Source: VRUE01 sp963702955
GTDB taxonomy: Bacteria; Actinomycetota; Thermoleophilia; Solirubrobacterales; 70-9
Assembly: GCA_963702955.1 (NCBI GenBank)
Contig: OY969774.1
Location: 1,922,001-1,986,000, forward strand
Direction: 5' to 3'
DNA length: 64,000 bases
Part shown: piece by piece, positions 51,667 through 61,497 of the stretch
Position numbering within the stretch: the stretch's first letter is position 1
Layout of the letters: each line of letters starts with the position of its first letter
Program-made: the position numbers and the translations under genes
Notes under the pieces: model-generated
What the model saw: the letters and a program-made list of their open reading frames with translations, nothing else
What the model was told of the DNA's origin: nothing
Database searches by the model: none

Positions 51667-52461
51667 CTAGCCCTTCGGCGTACAGGGAACCGCCAGGTTG
51701 CCTTTCAGCACGGTCGTCGGCGCAACGCCGGCTTCATGCGTTTCGTTTTTGAACAGCACTTTCGGCGCGCTGACCTTGAAGACGCCGTCCGGGCATTTGG
51801 CTTCGAAGTAGCCGACCTTCTTGCCCTTGTAGGTGTAGGTCTTTCCGAGCTTGAAGTTGAAGTCGAGCACGGAGCCGCTGCCGCCGACGATCTGCGGGAT
51901 TTTCGCGACCGATTTGAGTCCGCTGCCGCTGCGCTTGATCGTGACCGTGGTGACGATCGCGGCCGGGACCGGCACGGTGATGTAGGTGTGGATCAGCAGC
52001 GTCACCTTGCCGCCCTTTTCGCCGCCGTTGAAGACGAGCAGCGGGCTCGGGACCTTGATCGGGGCCTGTTCGGGGAAGGCGATCTCGGCATCGGCCTTGC
52101 CTTCGCCGAGGATCGTGTTGCCGCAGGCTTTCTTCGCAGCCGCGGTCGAGGTCGCCTGGAGCTGGCTGGCTTTGCAGACCGGGTAGCCCTTGACGTTGAT
52201 TTTCACGTCCTTGTCGATGTTGACCTGCGCTTCGCGGAAGGCCGACGGATGTTTTCCGTCGGTGGTCTTCACATTGCCGAAGATCGTCGTCGTAACCGGC
52301 GTGTAGGTGTTCTTCGGCAGCGCTTTCGGCGACGTGGTGCCCCCGAAGGTCACCACCAGGTTGCCCGCGTGCAGCGTGATCGACGTCGCATAGGCCACTC
52401 CCGCGACCCCGAGGGCCAACACGGCGCTCAGTCCGAGCACCAGCAGCAGTTTTTTACGCAT
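51667..52461 (-). CDS. Secreted four-cysteine protein, paralogue 4 of 4
   Basis: 264 residues with a signal peptide (about 1-25, AGVAYA). Family blocks: AGNLVVTFGGTTSPKALPKN, TTDGKHPSAFREAQVNIDKD, YPVC, KKACGNTILGEGKAD, SPLLVFNGGEKGGK, YTYKGKKVGYFEAKC and a terminal VPCTPKG. It is more Lys/Thr-rich than copies 1-3. The AAAGGAG ribosome site precedes the ATG. It sits convergently at the end of the MCE operon. Confidence 0.8.
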   Translation of the reverse strand: MRKKLLLVLGLSAVLALGVAGVAYATSITLHAGNLVVTFGGTTSPKALPKNTYTPVTTTIFGNVKTTDGKHPSAFREAQVNIDKDVKINVKGYPVCKASQLQATSTAAAKKACGNTILGEGKADAEIAFPEQAPIKVPSPLLVFNGGEKGGKVTLLIHTYITVPVPAAIVTTVTIKRSGSGLKSVAKIPQIVGGSGSVLDFNFKLGKTYTYKGKKVGYFEAKCPDGVFKVSAPKVLFKNETHEAGVAPTTVLKGNLAVPCTPKG

Positions 52462-52606
52462 ATCGGTTTCTCTCTCCTTTTGTCGGCCTGCCCTTGAGAG
52501 CCCCGGCCATGTAGAGGCTTATCCCTCCGCCGGCAGAAATTACCAGTCCTGGGCAACTAGGTAACCCGGGGATTCCCGCAAAGGAGCGGCTCAAACCGCC
52601 TTTTCG

Positions 52607-53296
52607 CTAGTCCCCGAGCATCGAGAGCCGCGTCCGCTCCCGCTCGGCCGCGGCGCCGTCGGGGCCGAGGAAGGGCAGGGTGATCCAGAACATCAGGTCG
52701 GGCAGGCGGCTGGGCAGGCGGGCCGAGGCGCCGTGCAGGATCTCGCTGTAGAGCAGCTCGTTGACGCCGCCGGCGAGCGAGAGCGAGGTGATGCCCGGCA
52801 GCTCGACCGATGTCTCGGCGCGGCCGGCGTCGAGGAAGCCGGTGAACTGGCGCAGCGCCGCGTCGCGGCGGGCGAGCGCCTTGGGGCCGGCGGCGAGCAC
52901 CTCGACGATCGCGAAGCGGCCCTCGTCCGGGTGCTCGGCAAGGTGCTTCAGCAGCTCGCCGAGGCCGGCGGCGACCCGCTCCGCCCACGGCGCCCCCGGC
53001 TTCGACTCGAAGCCCTTCGCGGTGTCGCCGAGCAGGTTGCCGAGCAGCACGTCGTAGGCGGAGAGGAAGCAGTCCTCCTTGCTCGCGAACAGCTCATAGA
53101 ACGTCTTTCTCGACACCCCGGCGACGCCGATCACGTCAACCACGCGCGTCTCGGGGTAGCCGCGCTCGGCGACGACCTCGATCATCGCCTGCAGGATCCG
53201 CCGCCGCTGGGACTCCGTCACCGCCTCCCGCGGTAGCCCGTGACGGCCCCTTGGCAGCCGCTCGCCAGCCTTCGCTGTGCGTCTACCCGAAGCCAC
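52607..53296 (-). CDS. TetR-family transcriptional regulator
   Basis: 229 residues. The N-terminal HTH (RRRILQAMIEVVAERGYPETRVVDVIGVAGVSRKTFYELFASKEDCF, about 31-77) is typical TetR; the first 25 residues are a basic extension. The C-terminal ligand domain is helical (LAGGVNELLYSEILHGA). The GTG start at 53296 is 9 bp after the purA stop, on the same strand. It could control the neighbouring MCE/MMPL genes as TetR proteins do for mce operons elsewhere; this is inference. Confidence 0.88.
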   Translation of the reverse strand: MASGRRTAKAGERLPRGRHGLPREAVTESQRRRILQAMIEVVAERGYPETRVVDVIGVAGVSRKTFYELFASKEDCFLSAYDVLLGNLLGDTAKGFESKPGAPWAERVAAGLGELLKHLAEHPDEGRFAIVEVLAAGPKALARRDAALRQFTGFLDAGRAETSVELPGITSLSLAGGVNELLYSEILHGASARLPSRLPDLMFWITLPFLGPDGAAAERERTRLSMLGD

Positions 53297-53305
53297 ACCG
53301 AGACT

Positions 53306-54676
<1,371 letters not shown>

Positions 54677-54695
54677 AACGCCGGGATTGTGACTG

Positions 54696-55427
54696 TTAAG
54701 CGACTTTGCCGTAGCGGCGGTCGTCGCCGAACAGCGGGATCTCGTCGCAGACCTGGGTCAGTCGCGAGATCGTCCTGCTGCCGATCTGCTCCTCCAGCTT
54801 CTCGTGCGAGAGGTTGGTCGTGACCAGCACCGATCGCTGCGCCTCGTAGCGCTCGTTGATCAGCGCGTAGAGCTGCTCCAGCACCCAGTCGGAGCGCTTC
54901 TCGGCGCCGAGGTCGTCGATGTGGAGGAGGTCAACCGCGGTCAACCGCTCGAAGAACGCCAGGTACGAGTCCCCACCGGGCTCGGACTCGAAGGTGCGGC
55001 GGATCCGCGCCAGCAGCTTCGGCAGCGAGTAGATCGCGACCGAGTGGCCCGCCTCCAGAGCCGCCTTGGAGACCAGCATCGCGAGCGTCGTCTTGCCGGT
55101 TCCGGTGTCGCCGAACAGCCACAGGCCGCGGCCGGCGCCGAGGCGCTCGTCGAGCTCGTCGATGTAGGCGCGCACTTCGGTCACGGCTCCCCGCGTCGTC
55201 ATCTCGCGGGCCATGTCGCTGACCGGGGGGCGGTCAAAGGAGACGCCGCGGTAGCGCGGCGGGATCGCCGAGGCGACGCCGCGCACGCGGCCGCGCTTGA
55301 GCCGCCGCTCGCGACACTCGCAGGGCCGCGCCGCGTCCTCCGGGCCGAGGATCCAGCCGGAGCCGTCGCAGACGCCGAGCGGGCAGGTCTGCTCGGCGAA
55401 GGGTTCGCTGCGCGGGATCGCCGGCAT
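54696..55427 (-). CDS. DnaC/DnaI-like helicase loader ATPase
   Basis: 243 residues. The N-terminal part has a Cys cluster CPLGVC...CECRE (15-20, 36-40) that could hold zinc, as in DnaI. AAA+ part: Walker A GDTGTGKTTL near 109-118, Walker B LLHIDDLGAEK near 167, sensor LVTTNLS near 201, and arginine finger GSRTISRL near 216. The start overlaps the dnaB stop by 1 bp (TGATG). This arrangement strongly suggests that it loads the DnaB of the same operon. Confidence 0.9.
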   Translation of the reverse strand: MPAIPRSEPFAEQTCPLGVCDGSGWILGPEDAARPCECRERRLKRGRVRGVASAIPPRYRGVSFDRPPVSDMAREMTTRGAVTEVRAYIDELDERLGAGRGLWLFGDTGTGKTTLAMLVSKAALEAGHSVAIYSLPKLLARIRRTFESEPGGDSYLAFFERLTAVDLLHIDDLGAEKRSDWVLEQLYALINERYEAQRSVLVTTNLSHEKLEEQIGSRTISRLTQVCDEIPLFGDDRRYGKVA

Positions 55428-58400
55428 CAGAACTCAGGCCCCGCGCCCGCCGCTTCCTCCAGCGGCGGCCCTTCGCCCGCCGGCTGCTCGACCGGGCGCT
55501 CGTGGCCGCTGTGATCGGCGAATTTGGGGAAGCGGTCGAGGAAGACCAGTTTCGGCGAGCCGATCGGCCCGTTGCGGTGCTTGGCGATGATCACGTCCGC
55601 CAGCCCGTCCGGCTCGTCTTCGGGGTCGCGGTAGTAGTCCTCGCGGTAGAGGAAGGCGACCACGTCGGCGTCCTGCTCAATCGAGTTGTGCACGACGATG
55701 TTGTCGGCGACGAAGTTGTGCAGGCCCTCGACGGTCAGGTCGAAGACCTCCTCGACGCCGTCGGGCTCGATCGAGGCGATCGGATCCCAGTACGCGTCTC
55801 CAAGGGCCAGATCGACGAGCTCCTCGGAACGAACGGCGGCTGCCACGCGCATCGCGCGCTCCCTGCCGATCCCACTCTTGTAGAGCGCGGTTCCGCAGTA
55901 CCGAGTGTCGATCTCAGCCTGCATTTCCCGGCTCGTCATTCCGGCGCGCTCCATGGCGGGAACTACGACCTCCCTCCAAGCCTCCTTCGGGATCAGGTCT
56001 CGGTTCGGGTTTCGAGCACGCCCGGCGAAGTGCTTCAGAATCGCGCTTGCGTTGCGGCGCTTGTTGGCACCAATCGCGCCGACGATCTCGAGGAACCTCA
56101 CCAGCTCGGCGCCCCCGCTAACCGTCACGTGGAACTGTGCCCTTCCCTTGCCGGCGTTCTCGTGTCGCGTCACGCGGCCGTTGACGCCGAGTCTCAGCAG
56201 CAGAGTCTGAACGTCGAACGCGAGGCGAGAGCTGCTCGTCGCGTAGTAGACGTTGACGGCTCGCCGTGGTCCGCCAAGCCAGACGCAGCCGTCCGTGGCC
56301 CAGAGGTGTCGCAGGAAGGTGGCGACTGCCCACGCCGGCTGTGTGAAGACGGTGTCCGGCACTCGCTTCTCGTGGGAGCGCAGCCCGAACACGCCGAGCT
56401 GATCGAGCCAGGCGGAGACCGGGTTGCGCCTTCCGTGAGTGAGGCGCTCGGCTGCGGCCAGGTAGACCTGGTACCAGCGGCGCTCTCGCTTGACCCGCGG
56501 TTCAACGGTTCTGCCAAAGACCCGGAGCGAGAGGTCTGCGACAAGGCCGGCCAGCTTGCGCTCATTGCTCGTGTACTGGATCGCGTGTCTCGGCAGTGTG
56601 CAGCCATCGCCGATCAGATGGCCCAAAAGCGCCAGTTCGTCCTCCGTCATGCCGGCGCCGGGGGTGTCGGGAAGGGTTCCGGGGAGCGCCACCGGATCGC
56701 CGATGCTCAACTCGTCCAGCCGTTGCCAGCCGGAGATCGTCAGGAACTTGTGGTTGGCGGTCGCTCGAATCGTCCGGCCGAGGCGGGTGGTGAGCCGGAA
56801 GACTTGCTTGTGCCCGGTCGAGAAAGCGCGGGTGGCCAGTGCCGGGCGCAGTCGCCAAGTCTCGGGATCCATCGCCAGCACTTCGAACGGGCCCTCTCCG
56901 ACCAGCTCGCGGATCGGACGCCGGATGCCCTCATGCGGAAGATGGACCAACGAATCGCCGGTGAGGCAGCCGGACTCGCGCAGGTCCGAGAGCATCGGCT
57001 TCGGCGGGTGGCGCTGCTCGGGCGCGCGCGAGAGCTGGGAGATCGCCAGCACCGGCACCTCCAGCTCGCGGGCGAGGATCTTCAGGCCGCGGCTGATCTG
57101 GCCGACCTGCTCGACCCGGTTGGCGCGCGGGTCGTCGCTGCGCATCAGCTGCAGGTAGTCGACGATCACCAGGCCGAGGCCGCCGCGGTCCTGCTCCTGC
57201 GCGTGCAGCCGCCGCGCCTTCGCCCGCAGGTCGAGCAGGCCGAGGTCGGAGGAGTCGTCGAACCACAGCGGCGCCTCCTCGAGCTCGTTGCAGGCGCGCA
57301 CCACCTTCGGCCAGTCCTTCTGCGCGACCTGTCCCTTGCGCAGCTTGTCGCCGGAGATCCGCGCCCGGCAGGCGATGAAGCGCTGCGCCAGCTCGACCTC
57401 CGACATCTCCAGCGAGAAGAAGGCGACCGGCATCTGCCGCTTCACCGCCACGTTCTCGGCGACGTTGGCGACGATCGCGCTGTTGTGGACGATCACGTCG
57501 TCGGCGACGAAGTTCCGCAGTCCGGGCACGTCGAGGTCATAGGTCTCCTCGACGCCTACATACTCGACCGAAGCTACTTCGTCCCACCAGATGTCGGAGT
57601 CGGCCAGCTCCTCGAGCGCGGGAGACTTGGTCGCGTCGGCCAGCTCGGCGAGGAGCCCACGCGAGGGGCTGCGCTTGCCGACGTGCCAGTTGTGGTTGCG
57701 TGGACGGCCGGTGACCTCGCTTACATCGGCCCAGCGTCGCTCGCCCTTGGCGAGCAGGATGTCTTCCCAGATCTCCGGCGGGATCGTGTCCGTGTTGGTC
57801 ATCCGCGGCGCGGCGTCGAGGCGTTCGAGGACCCGAGCCTGCTTACTCTCCTTGCCCGGCACTCGGATCAGCTCGCAGAACCTCCGCATGCCTGCTTGCG
57901 AGGTGATCCTGACCTCCCTCGCGACCTTGTCCGTCCCCTCGTAGACCTGGCGCTTCAGCGTCCGAATCGTTGCCACGATGCCCAAACGCAAGAGCAGGTG
58001 CTGAACATCGCGGGCGAGGCGTTCGCTGATCGTCGTGTAACCGATCTGGGCAAGTCGGTCGCTGCAGTAGACGTGGCCGTCGCACGCGTACATCACGCCG
58101 AGGAAACGAGCGAGCTGCTCATCGCTTAGCCCGAAAATCGCGTCCGGGACGAACTTCTCCGCCGAACGGAGACCCATCAGGCCGTGCCTTTTCAGCATCG
58201 CTGTCACCGGGTTGGGTCCGGATCCATAGCCTGCGCTGACCGTCGCCGTGCCATGACCGCGAGCGCCGCCGGTGCCGATGCGAACGCCGAAGGCGTGGGC
58301 GGCTCTTTCGACCGTGGGAAGGACCTTCGAGTCCCTGCCGAAGCAAAAACGGGGTGTGCCCTTCCCAATGGCGCCGTCGGCGATCAACGCCCCGAGCATC

Positions 58401-59398
58401 ACGACCTCGTGGTCTGGCAGCTCATGCGGCTCGCTTGGGCCAGGGAGCCTTCGTGGCACGGCAATACGGGCCCCTACTTCGATAGCCCCAAGTGCCTCCC
58501 AGCCGGAGCTGGTCAGGATCGGATGGTTGGACGTCGCCTGAAGCTCGCGCCCGAGCCGCGTCGTCAAGCGATAGACGCGCTTCCGGCCGTTGGCCGTCAC
58601 CGCGACTGCCTTCGCCGGCTTCATCTTCAAGTCGGGGCCGAGCGACGCCACCCACACCTCCTCACCTCCCACGAAGGCCTTGTGCAGGTCGCCCACGCTC
58701 CGTCGTACGCCCGTGCGCGGGTCATAAACTAATCTTGATTTCTCAAGACACTTGCCCATCGCCGGGCGGGCAGCGACGATGATCAGGTTCCCCGGCTGGA
58801 ACCCTCCCGTGATCGCGTCGATGTCGCGGAAGCCCGACGGCGTGCCGGTCAGCTCGAGCTCGCCGGTCGAGAGCTTCTCCAGCCGGTCGACCTCGTCGTG
58901 GAGGATCTCCGAGAGCAGGCGGAAGTCGCTCGCCTGCTCTTTGTGGGCGACGTCGAAGAGCAGCTTCTCGGCCCGCTCGGAGAGTTCGCGCGGCTCGCCG
59001 TCGCGCTCGTGCACCCAGCCCTGGATCTTCTGGCCGGCGCCGAGCAGCCGTCGCAGCAGCGAGTTCTGCTGGACGATCTCGGCGTAGTGCTTGGCGTTGC
59101 CGGCGGCCGGCACCTTGGCCGCCAGCTCGGAGACGTAGTGCTTGCCGCCGGCCTCCTCGATCTCGCCGCGCTGGACCAGGGCCTCGGCGACGCTCAGCTC
59201 GTCGACCGGCTTCGAGCCGGCGTAGAGGTCGTGCGCGGCGGTGAAGATCAGCGCGTGCTTCTCCAGGTAGAAGTCCTCGGCGTTCAGCTTCACCTCGTCG
59301 ATCACCCGGGTCAGCGACGGCTCGGCGACCAGCATCGCGCCCAGCACCGATTCCTCGGCCTCGATGTTCTGCGGCGGGACGTGGGTGGCGGAAGCCAT
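55427..59398 (-). CDS. dnaB: Replicative DNA helicase DnaB containing two inteins
   Basis: 1323-residue precursor. Extein pieces 1-216, 640-810 and 1239-1323 join to a 472-residue DnaB. The N-terminal domain starts PPQNIEAEESVLGAML. After splicing the P-loop reads RPAMGK-SAIVANVAENVA and the second junction LRESG-SIEQDADVVAFLYRE. Between them are FFSLEMSEVELAQRF, IVDYLQLM and the H4-like AISQLSRAPEQR. Both inteins begin with Cys, end VHN, and are followed by Ser. The sequence overlaps the loader gene. Ring helicase for fork progression; splicing is needed for function because intein 1 splits Walker A. Confidence 0.96.
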   Translation of the reverse strand: MASATHVPPQNIEAEESVLGAMLVAEPSLTRVIDEVKLNAEDFYLEKHALIFTAAHDLYAGSKPVDELSVAEALVQRGEIEEAGGKHYVSELAAKVPAAGNAKHYAEIVQQNSLLRRLLGAGQKIQGWVHERDGEPRELSERAEKLLFDVAHKEQASDFRLLSEILHDEVDRLEKLSTGELELTGTPSGFRDIDAITGGFQPGNLIIVAARPAMGKCLEKSRLVYDPRTGVRRSVGDLHKAFVGGEEVWVASLGPDLKMKPAKAVAVTANGRKRVYRLTTRLGRELQATSNHPILTSSGWEALGAIEVGARIAVPRRLPGPSEPHELPDHEVVMLGALIADGAIGKGTPRFCFGRDSKVLPTVERAAHAFGVRIGTGGARGHGTATVSAGYGSGPNPVTAMLKRHGLMGLRSAEKFVPDAIFGLSDEQLARFLGVMYACDGHVYCSDRLAQIGYTTISERLARDVQHLLLRLGIVATIRTLKRQVYEGTDKVAREVRITSQAGMRRFCELIRVPGKESKQARVLERLDAAPRMTNTDTIPPEIWEDILLAKGERRWADVSEVTGRPRNHNWHVGKRSPSRGLLAELADATKSPALEELADSDIWWDEVASVEYVGVEETYDLDVPGLRNFVADDVIVHNSAIVANVAENVAVKRQMPVAFFSLEMSEVELAQRFIACRARISGDKLRKGQVAQKDWPKVVRACNELEEAPLWFDDSSDLGLLDLRAKARRLHAQEQDRGGLGLVIVDYLQLMRSDDPRANRVEQVGQISRGLKILARELEVPVLAISQLSRAPEQRHPPKPMLSDLRESGCLTGDSLVHLPHEGIRRPIRELVGEGPFEVLAMDPETWRLRPALATRAFSTGHKQVFRLTTRLGRTIRATANHKFLTISGWQRLDELSIGDPVALPGTLPDTPGAGMTEDELALLGHLIGDGCTLPRHAIQYTSNERKLAGLVADLSLRVFGRTVEPRVKRERRWYQVYLAAAERLTHGRRNPVSAWLDQLGVFGLRSHEKRVPDTVFTQPAWAVATFLRHLWATDGCVWLGGPRRAVNVYYATSSSRLAFDVQTLLLRLGVNGRVTRHENAGKGRAQFHVTVSGGAELVRFLEIVGAIGANKRRNASAILKHFAGRARNPNRDLIPKEAWREVVVPAMERAGMTSREMQAEIDTRYCGTALYKSGIGRERAMRVAAAVRSEELVDLALGDAYWDPIASIEPDGVEEVFDLTVEGLHNFVADNIVVHNSIEQDADVVAFLYREDYYRDPEDEPDGLADVIIAKHRNGPIGSPKLVFLDRFPKFADHSGHERPVEQPAGEGPPLEEAAGAGPEF
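55685..56968 (-). mobile_element. Intein 2 in dnaB (LRESG/SIEQD site, LAGLIDADG type)
   Basis: 428 residues (811-1238). Block A: CLTGDSLVHLPHEGIRR. Block B: ATANHKFLTISGWQ. Dodecapeptides LGHLIGDGCTL (near 115) and LRHLWATDGCVW (near 219). Blocks F/G: VEEVFDLTVEGLHNFVADNI, then VVHN, then Ser. Similar layout to intein 1 but clearly diverged, so probably not a recent duplicate. The site lies in the conserved H3-type motif of the helicase. Confidence 0.95.
57482..58750 (-). mobile_element. Intein 1 in dnaB (Walker A site, LAGLIDADG type)
   Basis: 423 residues (217-639 of the precursor). Block A: CLEKSRLVYDPRTG. Block B: ATSNHPILTSSGWE. Dodecapeptide motifs LGALIADGAIG (near 119) and LGVMYACDGHVY (near 217) mark a LAGLIDADG homing endonuclease. 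Blocks F/G: VEETYDLDVPGLRNFVADDV, then IVHN, then Ser. The N-terminal codons are more AT-rich than the exteins. Insertion splits GK/S of the P-loop, a known DnaB intein site. Confidence 0.95.
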
Positions 59399-59446
59399 TC
59401 CGGTTACGTAACCACACGCGCAGGCGGTACGGACGCGGGGAAGCCG

Positions 59447-60061
59447 CTAGTTCCCGGGGTTTTCGGCGAGCGGGATCTGGCCCGCCTCCTCCTGGCGGCG
59501 CTCGCCGCGGCGCAGCATCCGCCGGGTGAGGATCGCGACGCTGAGGATCGCCGTCGCCCCGAGGCTGAGCTGGACGCTGAGCAGTCCCTCGCGGGTCCAG
59601 TAGACATCGCGCAGGTCGAGCAGCAGCGCCGCCTCGTCGAAGGTCAGGCCCATCCCGACTCCCAGCGGGACCGCGAGGCGGTCTTCCAGCGCCTCGCTCT
59701 CGGTCAGCAGCGCCGCAGTGCCGGCGGCGAAGCCGAGCACGATGCCCGGCACGAAGTGGTGGATGTGGCGGCCGCCGACGCTGACCTCGCGGAACGGCCA
59801 CCACTGGTCGCGGATCCCCCAGGTCGAGATCCTGACCAGCGCGAAGGCGCCGAGGAAGCCCGACAGCAGGTTGAAGAGAACCACCTCGCTGCGCGGCGTC
59901 GCCGCGTAGCCGCTGACCGCCACTCCGACCGTGTCGATCGCCGCCGCCTCGACCAACCCCTCGCCGGCGCGGTGCTCGCGGGCGCGGCGCCGCAGCATGC
60001 GGGCGAACTGGCCCGCGAGGACGGTGCCGGCGCCGCCGAGGGCAACCGCGGCCAGCCCCAC
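59447..60061 (-). CDS. Integral membrane protein, unknown function
   Basis: 204 residues from GTG 60061; an in-frame CTG at 60142 would add 27 basic residues (LRPLPTRLTRRARARTRFGW). About four hydrophobic helices: 1-17, 60-78, 104-122 and 167-185. A histidine-containing loop GGRHIHHFVPGIVLGF is near 97-112, and LTFDEAALLLDLRDVYW follows near 139. These His/Asp features could bind metal, but I do not recognise the family. It sits between rplI and dnaB on the same strand. Confidence 0.72.
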   Translation of the reverse strand: MGLAAVALGGAGTVLAGQFARMLRRRAREHRAGEGLVEAAAIDTVGVAVSGYAATPRSEVVLFNLLSGFLGAFALVRISTWGIRDQWWPFREVSVGGRHIHHFVPGIVLGFAAGTAALLTESEALEDRLAVPLGVGMGLTFDEAALLLDLRDVYWTREGLLSVQLSLGATAILSVAILTRRMLRRGERRQEEAGQIPLAENPGN

Positions 60062-60146
60062 GGTCGCCCGCTCGGAGCGGGCCCAGCCGAACCGCGTCCT
60101 CGCCCTGGCGCGGCGAGTAAGGCGGGTCGGAAGAGGTCGCAGCGGC

Positions 60147-60599
60147 TTAGCTCTCCTCGGCGACGATCGTCTTCACGGTGGCGACGGTGCCGTCGCTGAG
60201 CTCGATCTCCACCATGTGCGTGCCGATCTCGCGGATCGGCTGCTCGAGGCGGACTTTGCGGCGGTCGATCCGCAGGTCGCGCGCCTCGCGAATCGCGTCG
60301 ACGATCTCCTTCGCGCCGACCGAGCCGAAGAGGTGACCGCCGTCGTCGGCGCGCTGCTGGATCGTGAGGACGGTTTTCGAGAGCAGCGTCGCCGCCTGCT
60401 CTTCGCGCTCGGCCCGCTTGCGCTCGGCCACCTGCGCCGCCGCCTGCCGCCGCTGCGCCTCCTCCAGCGCGCCGGGCGTGGCGGGGGCCGCCAGCTTGCG
60501 GGGGATCAGGTAATTCCGCAGGTATCCCGGAGCGACGTCAACCGGTTCGCCGCGCTGCCCGAGGGTCTCGACGTCCTCGAGCAGGATCGCCTGTGCCAT
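60147..60599 (-). CDS. rplI: 50S ribosomal protein L9
   Basis: 150 residues. The N-terminal domain has ILLEDVETLGQRGEPVDVAPGYLRNYLIPRKLA (5-37), the L9 signature, followed by a long helix (ALEEAQRRQAAAQVAERKRAE) and the C-terminal domain (LFGSVGAKEIVDAI). ATG 60599 overlaps the rpsR stop by 1 bp (TGATG); a TTG just before is less likely. Last of rpsF-ssb-rpsR-rplI. Confidence 0.96.
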   Translation of the reverse strand: MAQAILLEDVETLGQRGEPVDVAPGYLRNYLIPRKLAAPATPGALEEAQRRQAAAQVAERKRAEREEQAATLLSKTVLTIQQRADDGGHLFGSVGAKEIVDAIREARDLRIDRRKVRLEQPIREIGTHMVEIELSDGTVATVKTIVAEES

Positions 60600-60865
60600 C
60601 AACGCTCTCCGACGTAGGGCAGCAGAGCGATCTCGCGCGCCCGTTTCACCGCCACCGAGAGCTGCCGCTGATGCTTGCGCGAGAGGCCGGTGACGCGCCT
60701 GCCACGGGTCTTCCCCTTGTCGGAGAGGAAGCGCCGCAGCAGGTTGAGGTCCTTGTAGTCGACCGCCTCGGAGTTGATCCGGGTGTATTTGCGCGGACGC
60801 GCCCGGTCGGCGCCGCGGCGCCCGCGCCGCGGCGGTCCCGAATCGTTCTCTCTGGGTCTTGCCAT
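60599..60865 (-). CDS. rpsR: 30S ribosomal protein S18
   Basis: 88 residues. Basic N-terminal extension (MARPRENDSGPPRRGRRGAD), then DYKDLNLLRRFLSDKGKTRGRRVTGLSRKHQRQLSVAVKRAREIALLPY, the S18 core. No cysteine zinc motif. A strong hairpin separates it from ssb. Confidence 0.96.
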   Translation of the reverse strand: MARPRENDSGPPRRGRRGADRARPRKYTRINSEAVDYKDLNLLRRFLSDKGKTRGRRVTGLSRKHQRQLSVAVKRAREIALLPYVGER

Positions 60866-60882
60866 CGCGCGGGGATGCTACC

Positions 60883-60925
60883 GAGTTGCGCCCAGCCGCC
60901 GCATAGCGGCGGCTGGGCGCAACTC
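60883..60925. repeat. Perfect 20-bp hairpin between ssb and rpsR
   Basis: Arms 60883-60902 and 60906-60925 are exact reverse complements with a 3-nt loop (ATA). It starts directly after the ssb stop and ends 18 bp before the rpsR start. No T-run follows, so it may process or stabilise the ribosomal operon mRNA. Confidence 0.88.
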
Positions 60926-60926
60926 C

Positions 60927-61400
60927 TCAAAAGGGAATGTCGTCGTCGGCTCCGCCGCCGGCCGCGGCTGCGGCGCCTGCCGGGGCGCCCTCGAAGTCGG
61001 AGGTGTCGGCGGCCGTGTCGCTGCTCGGGCTGAAGCCGCCGTTGCCGTTGCCGCCGCCGCCGTCACGCGAGCCGAGGAACTGGACCGAGTTGGCGATGAT
61101 TTCGACGCTCTGCCGTTTGCCGCCCTCTTTGTCCTCCCACTCGCGCCAGTCGAGCCGCCCTTCGACCGCCACCGGGCGACCCTTCGAGAGGTAGTTGGCG
61201 CAGTTCTCGCCCTGCGCGCCCCAGACGGTGACGTCGAAGTAGTTGGGCTTGTCGACCCAGTTGCCGCTCTGGTCTTTGCGCCGGCTGTTGACCGCCACCC
61301 GCAGCTTGCAGACGGAGGTGCCGCCCGGCGTGCTGCGCAGCTCCGGATCGCGCGTCAGGTTCCCGGTGATGACCACCACGTTGATGTTCGAAGCCGCCAC
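60927..61400 (-). CDS. ssb: Single-stranded DNA-binding protein
   Basis: 157 residues with an OB fold (INVVVITGNLTRDPELRSTPGG; NYFDVTVWGAQGENCANYLSKGRPVAVEGRLDWREWED) and the C-terminal acidic tip DDDIPF that binds partner proteins. The linker is Gly/Ala-rich. I chose GTG 61400 because AGGAG lies 8 nt upstream; GTG 61409 overlaps that site. Between rpsF and rpsR as usual. Confidence 0.96.
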   Translation of the reverse strand: MAASNINVVVITGNLTRDPELRSTPGGTSVCKLRVAVNSRRKDQSGNWVDKPNYFDVTVWGAQGENCANYLSKGRPVAVEGRLDWREWEDKEGGKRQSVEIIANSVQFLGSRDGGGGNGNGGFSPSSDTAADTSDFEGAPAGAAAAAGGGADDDIPF

Positions 61401-61497
61401 GGCTCTCACTCCTCCAGATCGTTTGTCGAGGTATCAGTCTAAGAGCGCAGGCGGCGAGACTCTCCCCCCCGAAGGCGGAATCTGCGCGAAAAGACGG

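Noticed and set aside
52576..52600. Possible terminator after the TetR gene (AAAGG...CCTTT)
   Set aside because: The stem is short with a bulge and the T-run is only three bases, so it cannot be told from chance.
56124..56135. GTTCCACGTGAC inside dnaB intein 2, resembling parS
   Set aside because: Only one half and the core match; the second half-site AAAC is missing, and the position inside coding sequence far from the par locus makes it unlikely.
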